From contig NZ_LIXI01000002.1 in NCBI RefSeq assembly GCF_001905595.1, forward strand, positions 248,001-312,000: 64,000 nt of DNA, in the 5' to 3' direction. Positions 57,957 through 64,000 of this stretch are shown in pieces. The DNA comes from Streptomyces sp. CB00316. Its GTDB lineage: Bacteria; Actinomycetota; Actinomycetes; Streptomycetales; Streptomycetaceae. Position 1 is the first letter of the stretch. Every line of letters starts with the position of its first letter. The notes under the pieces were generated by a model. The model made no database searches, was not told where the DNA came from, and saw nothing but the letters and a program-made list of their open reading frames with translations. The translations under genes and the position numbers were made by a program.

Positions 57957-59236
57957 GCCGAAGTCCCTTCGGCCGAGGAGGCCGACGAAGACGGCGAAGG
58001 CGACGAGGGTGACGAAGGCGAGGCCGCCGCGTCCGTACGCCGCACCGCCGGCCGCAACGCCCCCGCGACCAGCGCCGCAGCCGCCAGCAGCACCAACACC
58101 ACGATCATGGCCAGCCGCAGGCCCACATGGTCGGCCAGGAACCCCAGCGCGGGCGGCCCGACCAGGAACGCCACGTAGCCCGCCGTCGCGACGGCCCCGA
58201 CCCGGGCCGCGGCGTCCTTCTCACCCTCGCCCGCCGCCGAGATCGCGACCGGGAAGCCGAGCGAGGCGCCGAGGCCCCACAGCACGACCGCCGCACCGGC
58301 CAGCAGCGCGCTGGACGAGAAGATCACCAGCGCCACCCCCACCGTCGCCACGACCGCGCTCGCCCGGACCACGGCCGCCGGGCCGAACCGCACCAGCAGC
58401 GGCCCGCCCGCGAACCGGCCCGTCGTCATCGCGACGGCGAACAGCATGAACGTCAGCGAACCCGCCGTCGCACTCGTCCCGTGACCGTCCACCATGAGCA
58501 GCGGCAGCCAGTCGTTGGCGGAGCCCTCCGCGAACGCCATGGCCAGCACGATCAGTCCGATCAGCACCAGCCGCCGGTCGCTCCACACGGCCAGCTGCGC
58601 CCGCAGGCCCCCGGTCCGCTCCCCGTCACCGGCCTCCGCCTCCTCGCGCCCGGTACCCGACGGGACGGCGCGTACGGTCCACAGCCCGGCCACCGCGGCG
58701 GCGACGGCGATCGCCGTCAGGTGCCAGCCGACCGGGAACGCCACCGCCGTCAGCGCCATCCCCAGCAACGCGCCGAAGACCGTGCCGAGGCTGAAGCAGC
58801 CGTGCAGCAGCGGCAGGACCGGCCGCCCCGCGGCCCGCTCCACGGCGGCACCCTCGATGTTGAACGCCACCTCCGCGAGCCCCATCCCGGCCCCGAACAG
58901 GGCCAGTCCGGCGAAGACCCCGCCGGACACCTCCAGGGCCGTGCCCCCGGCGATCACCAGCAGCCCGGCGACGAACAGCCCGGCCCCGACGGCGATCACC
59001 GGCCGGCCGCCGTACTTGCGCACGAGACCGCCGGAGACGAGCACACCCGCCATCGAGCCGACCGAGAGACCGAACAGCACCAGACCCATGGAGCCCGTGG
59101 AGGCGTCCAGCGCGTCCCGCACGGCGGGGGTCCTGGCGACCCAGGACGCCAGGCTCACCCCGGCGGCGAACATGAAGAGGAAGAGCGCGGCGCGCCAGCG
59201 TCGGGTGGGTGCGTCCATGACCGGCAGGTCCTTCAT
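57938..59236 (-). CDS. MFS transporter
   Basis: A 432-residue integral membrane protein with about 12 predicted helices. The N-terminal half has LVRKYGGRPVIAVGAGLF (the loop 2-3 motif of the major facilitator superfamily), and a second such loop lies after the cytoplasmic linker rich in Glu/Arg. The C-terminal tail is Ser/Pro-rich. The closest type is the fucose-permease-like/YbjJ group, substrate unknown. It starts at ATG 59236; an internal ATG at residue 7 is possible. Its 3' end overlaps the broken kinase gene by 19 bp. Confidence 0.88.
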   Translation of the reverse strand: MKDLPVMDAPTRRWRAALFLFMFAAGVSLASWVARTPAVRDALDASTGSMGLVLFGLSVGSMAGVLVSGGLVRKYGGRPVIAVGAGLFVAGLLVIAGGTALEVSGGVFAGLALFGAGMGLAEVAFNIEGAAVERAAGRPVLPLLHGCFSLGTVFGALLGMALTAVAFPVGWHLTAIAVAAAVAGLWTVRAVPSGTGREEAEAGDGERTGGLRAQLAVWSDRRLVLIGLIVLAMAFAEGSANDWLPLLMVDGHGTSATAGSLTFMLFAVAMTTGRFAGGPLLVRFGPAAVVRASAVVATVGVALVIFSSSALLAGAAVVLWGLGASLGFPVAISAAGEGEKDAAARVGAVATAGYVAFLVGPPALGFLADHVGLRLAMIVVLVLLAAAALVAGALRPAVRRTDAAASPSSPSSPSPSSSASSAEGTSAQSDLV

Positions 59237-59531
59237 GAGAGCAGCGCCTCTGCTTACAGATGGGGGACGGGGAAACGGATATGCGCCTGAAGCGTACGGT
59301 CGCGCGCGGAGGCGCCACAGGGCCTTTCGCCTTCTGCGTCCGGGCTGCGACCAGGCGGTTACCGCCGACTCCGGGACCGGGTGCCGGCCCTTGCGCTCCC
59401 GTGGTGGAGCCGGGGCGGATGTTCACCGGCGACGCCCCCCACGGCCCCCGCTGGCAACCGCTCGCCCATGCCTCTTGGTGCCCGCCGCACGCATCAGGCG
59501 GGTGATCGCCGGATTACCACGCCCGGGCCGG
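59237..59531. other. Gap between MFS transporter gene and small membrane protein gene
   Basis: 295 bp. The first 40 bp should carry the promoter of the transporter gene. The remainder has no recognisable coding signal and no clear hairpin; it may be decayed sequence, like the neighbouring GNAT remnant. Confidence 0.4.
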
Positions 59532-59816
59532 TCACCGATCGCCTCCGAGGAGGTCGTTGAGTTCGTCGGCGCAGTCCGTGCGGTCGCGGGAGAACACCAG
59601 GATTGCGCCTTCTCCCTTGCTGTCGCTCCTGGCTACGTGCATCCGGCCTTCGATCCCCGCGATGTACTCGCGGCACTCGGCCTCGATGCGTCTCTCGGGC
59701 GGCGCCTCCGGCGCCGACGCGGCCTGAAGCCCGGCGGTCGCGGCAAGGCCGGCCACGCAGAGTACCGCCCATGTGAGCAACCAGGCGCGGCGGCTCATCC
59801 GACGTGGATTCGGCAT
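59532..59816 (-). CDS. Small membrane-anchored hypothetical protein
   Basis: 94 residues from ATG 59816, or 88 from the internal ATG at codon 7 (MSRRAWLLTW). A signal-anchor helix (about 10-30, LLTWAVLCVAGLAATAGL) is followed by a short extracytoplasmic domain with two Cys residues (ECREYIAGIEGRM, RTDCADELNDLLGG) that could form a disulfide. No family is recognised. Neither start has a good ribosome-binding site. Confidence 0.55.
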   Translation of the reverse strand: MPNPRRMSRRAWLLTWAVLCVAGLAATAGLQAASAPEAPPERRIEAECREYIAGIEGRMHVARSDSKGEGAILVFSRDRTDCADELNDLLGGDR

Positions 59817-59839
59817 TCAGGCAGCCTATGAGCACGACG

Positions 59840-60049
59840 TCAGCACGCCCAGGGAGCCGCCGAAAAGGGAGACCTTCTCGACGCGCTCCACGCCCGAGGC
59901 GTTCCGGCCGCCCACCTCTCTCCATGGCCACGAGCAACACCCCGGCCCGCGCCTTCTACGACCGCGTCGGCTTCCACGAGATCGCCGTCCCCGATCCGGG
60001 GTTCGTCACCTATCTCGGCCGGGGTACAGCAGCGACTCCGCCGCGTTGA
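59840..60049 (+). pseudogene. GNAT acetyltransferase remnant with frameshift
   Basis: One frame (around 59868-59915) encodes LLDALHARGVPAAHL. After a frame change the next encodes ATSNTPARAFYDRVGFHEIA and then VTYLGRG. Together these match the C-terminal third of Streptomyces GNAT acetyltransferases, where the first segment runs directly into the second. The N-terminal part with the acetyl-CoA P-loop is gone. The remnant is read through by the antisense end of the next gene. Confidence 0.75.
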
Positions 60050-60428
60050 TCAGGATCAGCGTGTGGACGAAGCGCCCCGGGCCCGTCGGCGGATACCGCC
60101 ACGACAGCGGCCACGTCCGGCCCTCCAGAGCCGGGACGGGCACGTAACTCACACGGCTCCTCGTCGAGTTCAGGATCGTCACCTCGCGCGGCCAGCACCG
60201 GTGCGCGGTCGAGCCCGGCGGTACGAGGAAGTACACCCCGCGCCGCCCGTTCGCCTCCGTCACCACAGGGCCCGGTTCGCCCCCGACGAGCTCCTCCATG
60301 AGGTCGGCCAGCCGACGCCCTGTCTCGCCGTCCACGCGGACCGCGTCGAATTGCACGCCCGCCTTGCGGAGTTGGAATCCCGAGTCCGGGACCCACTCGA
60401 TATCGCGCTCACCATTCAGTGCATTCAC
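60006..60428 (-). CDS. Conserved hypothetical protein
   Basis: 140 residues from ATG 60428. It is soluble and has no motif I can name; recognisable stretches are EWVPDSGFQLRKAGVQFDA, RRGVYFLVPPGSTAHRCWP and YVPVPALEGRTWPLSWRYPP. The STAHRCWP region resembles small actinobacterial proteins often found near HTH/DUF397 pairs, which is the arrangement here (divergent, 156 bp). Its 3' end overlaps the GNAT remnant. Confidence 0.7.
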   Translation of the reverse strand: MNALNGERDIEWVPDSGFQLRKAGVQFDAVRVDGETGRRLADLMEELVGGEPGPVVTEANGRRGVYFLVPPGSTAHRCWPREVTILNSTRSRVSYVPVPALEGRTWPLSWRYPPTGPGRFVHTLILINAAESLLYPGRDR

Positions 60429-60584
60429 AGGGCGATTGTGACCGCGATCACCTAGCGTTCTCTACGACTGGCGAGGAGCGTCGCATACCTGTTGACCTGC
60501 ACGAACCTCGCTGCTGGGCAGTTGATTTCGGGCACATCGCGTAGTGACCGGTTGAGTTCGGTTGAGTCGAAAAGAGATCACGTC

Positions 60585-61418
60585 ATGGCAAGTGCGGAGA
60601 ACAAGGAGACGGCCAGTCCGGCGGCGAAGCTGGTGGCCAAAGTGACGCGCATGCTGCGCGTCCAGCGGGAGTGGTCGCAGGACCGGCTGGGGGACGAGCT
60701 GGGCTACTCGGCGGCTGCGGTCAGCGCGATGGAGACGTGCGCGCAGCCCGCCAGTGACGCGATGCTGGTGGCGCTGAAACGCGTCCTGAGCGAGGGCAGC
60801 GAGGTCTTCGAGACCGCACGGCTGTACATGCGGATGGAGCGGCTTCCCGAGCAGTTTCAGGACTACTCGCTGCTGGAACAGGCCGCCATCAGCCTCCAGC
60901 TGTTCGCCACCAACGTCATCCATGGGCTCTTCCAGAGGGAGGCCTACGCGCGGGCGCTCATCGGTGGCGGATACCCGCCGCTCTCCGACGAGCGCGTGGA
61001 GGAGCTGGTCCAGCTGCGGATGGCGCGCAAGGCCCTCTTCGACCGGGACCCGCTCCCGATGATCGAGATCATCATCGACGAGTCCGTCCTGCGTCGCGTC
61101 ATCGGCAGCGAGGAGATCATGCGGGAGCAGCTGCTCCATCTCGTGGAGTGCGCCCGAAGGCGCAATGTCACGCTACTGGTGCTGCCCCTGGACGCCGGGA
61201 AGTATGGGGAGTACGACGGTGGTCGTGGCTCGATGAGCCTGCTGGAGACGCCGACGCACGAACATCTCGTCTATCTGGAGCCGCAGGACGAGAGTCTGCT
61301 GATCAGTGACCCGGCAAAGGTCAGCATCTACGCTCAGCGCTATGCGAAGATCCGGTCACAGGCCCTGGGTCCTCGTGAATCGCTGGACCTCATCATGCGG
61401 TTGGCAGGAGTGAAGTAA
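60585..61418 (+). CDS. Scr1/BldB-system type HTH regulator (DUF5753)
   Basis: 277 residues from ATG 60585. The N-terminal Xre-type helix-turn-helix (about 15-75, REWSQDRLGDELGYSAAAVS) is followed by a DUF5753 domain with typical features: FATNVIHGLFQREAYARAL, MIEIIIDESVLRRVIG and MREQLLHLVECARRRNVTLLVLP. Such proteins pair with small DUF397 partners as toxin/antitoxin-like regulators of development. Its stop codon TAATG overlaps the start of the DUF397 gene, so they are translationally coupled. Confidence 0.9.
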   Translation: MASAENKETASPAAKLVAKVTRMLRVQREWSQDRLGDELGYSAAAVSAMETCAQPASDAMLVALKRVLSEGSEVFETARLYMRMERLPEQFQDYSLLEQAAISLQLFATNVIHGLFQREAYARALIGGGYPPLSDERVEELVQLRMARKALFDRDPLPMIEIIIDESVLRRVIGSEEIMREQLLHLVECARRRNVTLLVLPLDAGKYGEYDGGRGSMSLLETPTHEHLVYLEPQDESLLISDPAKVSIYAQRYAKIRSQALGPRESLDLIMRLAGVK

Positions 61419-61654
61419 TGAGCAGCACCCTCCGGTGGTTCACGTCGAGCTACAGCAGCGAAAGCGGCGGCGAGTGCATCGAGGTCGCCTTCGACTGGCG
61501 TACGTCCTCCTACAGCAGCTCCAGCGGCGGCGAGTGCGTGGAGGTCGCCGCCTGCCCCCACTCCGTCCACGTCCGCGACTCCAAGGTGGCCGACGGGCCT
61601 GCCTTCGCCGTCGCGCCCGACGCCTGGTCCACGTTCGTCACCTGGGCGGACTGA
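61418..61654 (+). CDS. DUF397 protein with an internal duplication
   Basis: 78 residues. The C-terminal part (WRTSSYSSSSGGECVEVAAC, then HVRDSK, and AWSTFVTW at the end) is a complete DUF397 domain. The N-terminal 25 residues repeat the opening motif (WFTSSYSSESGGECIEVAFD), so the first strand pair is present twice in tandem. It is coupled to the upstream HTH gene (overlap of one base). Confidence 0.92.
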   Translation: MSSTLRWFTSSYSSESGGECIEVAFDWRTSSYSSSSGGECVEVAACPHSVHVRDSKVADGPAFAVAPDAWSTFVTWAD

Positions 61655-61752
61655 CCCGCCCACGTACGAGACCGGCCCCGCACGGCGGTCCCGTCACGCG
61701 GCATGACTGAATACCCCCACAGAACGTTCGACTCAGCGGTGGGGGGCACCAC

Positions 61753-63180
61753 ATGACGACCAGACGTAGCCGTACACGTACCGCCACGCTCGCCGCGCTC
61801 GCGGCCATGACCTTCGCCGCGAGCACGCTGGCCGGCGGTCCGGCCGGCGCCGCGCCGGTTCCGGTGCCGCAGGACATCAACGGGGACGGGTACCGGGACG
61901 TCGTCCTGCCCGCGCCCGGGGCCTCCGTCAAGGGGCGTTGGGCGGCCGGGGCCGTCGTCGTGCTCTACGGGTCGGCCAAGGGGGTCTCCGCCGCCAAGCG
62001 GGCCGTGATCACCCAGGACTCGCCGGGGGTGCCGAGGACGGCCGAGGCCAATGACCGCTTCGGGGCCTCCAGCGCCATCGCGGACCTGGACAAGGACGGG
62101 TACGCGGACGTCGTCGTCGGCATCCCGTACGAGAGCGTGGGGACCACGCAGGCGGCCGGTTCGACGGTGGTCCTGTGGGGCAGCAGGAACGGTCTGGTCT
62201 CCGGCGCCGCGCTGCCGACGCGGGTCGAGAGGAACGGCAACGCGGGGCGGGACGTGGCGGCCTGGTCGGGGCCGGACGGGGCACAGGTCCTCGTCGTGAA
62301 CAACAACACCACCACCCGCCTGACCGGGCCGTTCACGCGGGCCGGGAAGCCGAAGTCCACCTATCTGCACGACGAGACGGGCTGGATGCGCTCCGCCTCG
62401 TACGGGGATGTGAACGGGGACAAGGCGGCCGACCGGGTCCTCGTCACCGGGCGCATGGGCGGGCTGAGCGGAGGCTACGCGTTCGTGAACTCCTCGATGG
62501 AGGTCAGCCCCTTCGACCGCCGGATGACCGGCGGTGACGGACTCACCTCCGCCGTCGGGGACGTGAACGGCGACGGTTACGGGGACCTGGTCGTCGGCGA
62601 CCCCGATGAGCCCACCGCCGAAGGGCGCTGGGGCCGTCTCGGCGGGGCCGTGCACGTCTGGTTCGGGTCGGCGAAGGGGCTGGCGTACGACAGGGCGCCG
62701 CTGACACTCCACCAGGACACGACGGGCGTTCCGGGCTCCGGTGAGCGGGGGGACGCCTTCGGGTCCTCCGTCGCGGTCGCGGACCTGGACCGGGACGGGA
62801 AGGCCGAGATCATCGTCGGCGCTCCGGGTGAGGCCATCGGTACGAAGTCGACTGCGGGCACCGTGGTGGTGGTGCCCGGGCGGGCGACGGGGGCGCTGGG
62901 AGCGGGCTCGTACTCCTTCTCGCAGGACACGGCGGGGGTCCCGGGCTCGGTCGAGGCGGAGGACCAGTTCGGTTCGACCGTGAGCGCCGGGGACCTGAAC
63001 CGGGACGGGCGGCCGGACCTCGTCGTGGGGGCCGCCTGGGAGAACGGCAGCGGCGGGGTGTGGGTGCTGCCGGGCGGTGCGTCGAAGCCGGTGTACGCGT
63101 CGTCGGTGTCCTTCGGGCCCGGCGGGCTGGGGCTGCCGGGGAACAGCGGGCTGCTGCTGGGCGGCGACCTCCAGTCGTGA
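61753..63180 (+). CDS. Secreted FG-GAP/VCBS repeat protein (integrin-alpha-like propeller)
   Basis: 475 residues with a Sec-type signal peptide (Arg-rich start, hydrophobic core, cleavage near AGAAPV). The mature protein is a seven-bladed-propeller type with Ca-binding loops DINGDGYRD, DLDKDGYAD, DVNGDKAAD, DVNGDGYGD, DLDRDGKAE and DLNRDGRPD, each followed by VVG-type strands and FG-GAP stretches. It is probably extracellular, with a binding rather than an enzymatic role. GGTGGGG lies just upstream of ATG 61753. Confidence 0.92.
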   Translation: MTTRRSRTRTATLAALAAMTFAASTLAGGPAGAAPVPVPQDINGDGYRDVVLPAPGASVKGRWAAGAVVVLYGSAKGVSAAKRAVITQDSPGVPRTAEANDRFGASSAIADLDKDGYADVVVGIPYESVGTTQAAGSTVVLWGSRNGLVSGAALPTRVERNGNAGRDVAAWSGPDGAQVLVVNNNTTTRLTGPFTRAGKPKSTYLHDETGWMRSASYGDVNGDKAADRVLVTGRMGGLSGGYAFVNSSMEVSPFDRRMTGGDGLTSAVGDVNGDGYGDLVVGDPDEPTAEGRWGRLGGAVHVWFGSAKGLAYDRAPLTLHQDTTGVPGSGERGDAFGSSVAVADLDRDGKAEIIVGAPGEAIGTKSTAGTVVVVPGRATGALGAGSYSFSQDTAGVPGSVEAEDQFGSTVSAGDLNRDGRPDLVVGAAWENGSGGVWVLPGGASKPVYASSVSFGPGGLGLPGNSGLLLGGDLQS

Positions 63181-63277
63181 GCTGAGCCGGGTGTCCGCAC
63201 ACCGGCCCGCCGACCGGACACCGGCCCGTGGCAGCGCCTTCCGGAACAGCGCAGTCCGTTCGGGCAGGATGGGGTCC

Positions 63278-63688
63278 ATGCCCATGCGACCTGTACCTGT
63301 CCTCGTCTACGACGGCGACTGCGCCTTCTGCACGACCTCGGTGAACTTCCTGACACGGCGTGTGCGTCCGCAATGCACCGCCACACCGTGGCAGTTCGCC
63401 GACCTGGACGCTCTCGTCACCACCCAGGAGCGGGCCGAGCACGAGGTGCTGTGGATCTCGCCGCTCGGCACGGTGTTCGGCGGGGCGCAGGCCGTCGCCA
63501 AGCTCCTGTTGAGCGCCGGCGGTGGCTGGGCGTGGCTGGGCGGCCTGCTCACCCTGCCGCCGGTGCGGTGGATCGCCCACGGGGTCTACCGGCTCATCGC
63601 CGCCAACCGTACCCGCCTGCCGGGCGGCTCACCGGCCTGCGCGCTGCCGGCGGACCGCAGGCCGGGGGGCGTACGGTCCGCGCCCTAG
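63278..63688 (+). CDS. DCC family thiol-disulfide oxidoreductase-like protein
   Basis: 136 residues from ATG 63278 (AGGATGGGG upstream); ATG 63269 is an alternative. The defining DxxCxxC motif reads DGDCAFC at the N-terminus, followed by a thioredoxin-like fold and a membrane-associated C-terminal part (WAWLGGLLTLPPVRW, VYRLIAANR). DCC proteins are usually encoded next to HTTM (vitamin K-dependent carboxylase-like) proteins, as here. The reaction is unknown. Confidence 0.88.
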   Translation: MPMRPVPVLVYDGDCAFCTTSVNFLTRRVRPQCTATPWQFADLDALVTTQERAEHEVLWISPLGTVFGGAQAVAKLLLSAGGGWAWLGGLLTLPPVRWIAHGVYRLIAANRTRLPGGSPACALPADRRPGGVRSAP

Positions 63689-64000
63689 GGACGATCGCGT
63701 ACGGGGGAGACAGGACCGCCCTGCTTCGGCACCGCACCACGCGCTGCCTCCGGTACTTCGCCCCGTACCGGCTGCGGCTCCTCCGTACGTCCCAGCGCCC
63801 GCCGGGCCAGCCTTCCGGCCGCGATCCAGAAGCGGTCCGGCAGGAACACCGCGTCGGCGATGATCATCGCGCCCGAGAACAGCGGCAGCCCCATGAGCAC
63901 CGCGATGCCGATGTGCATGCCGAGCAGCATGGTCAGCACCGGGTACTTGAGCCTGCCGAACAGCACGAACGGGAAGGCGACCTGGAGGAGCACGGTCAGG
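63685..64000 (-). CDS. HTTM domain membrane protein, C-terminal end only
   Basis: The gene runs off the right edge; the last 104 codons are visible. Hydrophobic helices (VAFPFVLFGRLKYPVLTMLL, GIAVLMGLPLFSGAMIIADA) followed by FLPDRFW and a charged tail match the C-terminus of HTTM proteins, relatives of gamma-glutamyl carboxylase. Its stop codon overlaps the end of the convergent DCC gene by 4 bp. Pairing with DCC supports the assignment. Confidence 0.8.
   Translation of the reverse strand, partial: LTVLLQVAFPFVLFGRLKYPVLTMLLGMHIGIAVLMGLPLFSGAMIIADAVFLPDRFWIAAGRLARRALGRTEEPQPVRGEVPEAARGAVPKQGGPVSPVRDRP

Noticed and set aside
63190..63222. GGTGTCCG/CGGACACC inverted repeat after the FG-GAP gene as a terminator
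   Set aside because: The arms are only 8 bp with a 17-nt loop, too weak to call with confidence in GC-rich DNA.

Overview
The window is a piece of a Streptomyces chromosome. The DNA is uniformly GC-rich with G/C-biased third codon positions, GTG starts are common, and actinomycete marker genes are present: the ask-asd pair, a SARP regulator, a Scr1/DUF397 pair, SURF1, a SigE-family sigma factor and recR with a YbaB gene. No rRNA, tRNA, CRISPR array, insertion sequence or replication origin was seen.

Left flank (1-9.8 kb), ordinary core genes: end of an NTF2-like gene, a methyltransferase, a prolyl-oligopeptidase-type S9 peptidase, SURF1, a sigma factor with a membrane-anchored partner, aspartate-semialdehyde dehydrogenase and aspartokinase, and a divergent MerR/PPOX pair with a clear MerR-type promoter.

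Centre (about 9.85-49.15 kb), a complete-looking biosynthetic gene cluster: a divergent class III aminotransferase; three modular type I PKS genes (KSQ loading module plus four extension modules) ending in a thioester reductase instead of a thioesterase; a LasC/MonCI-type flavin epoxidase; an NmrA-like reductase; a SnoaL-like protein; a GlxA/AraC-type regulator with an in-frame TTA codon; an imine reductase; a Tat-exported flavin amine oxidase; a cytochrome P450; a large SARP activator; and a type II thioesterase. The inferred logic is that the PKS builds a pentaketide from an acetate starter, the chain is released as an aldehyde and transaminated, and the amine closes onto an internal ketone to give a cyclic imine (piperideine). 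The imine reductase and oxidases then tailor it. Module 3 has a methylmalonyl-type AT and degenerate KR and DH domains, which predicts a C-methylated backbone with the ketone where cyclisation needs it. The closest known chemistry is the streptazone/abikoviromycin/SS20846A family, with one extra methyl and an unusual tailoring set.

Right flank (49.7-64 kb) returns to core and accessory genes: a DUF5063 gene, recR, ybaB, a SLATT-type protein, a GntR/aminotransferase pair, a DJ-1/MarR pair with two tandem inverted repeats, a Ser/Thr kinase broken by deletions, an MFS transporter, a GNAT remnant, a Scr1/DUF397 pair, an FG-GAP secreted protein and a DCC/HTTM pair. The cluster therefore lies between the ask and recR neighbourhoods of an otherwise conserved core segment.
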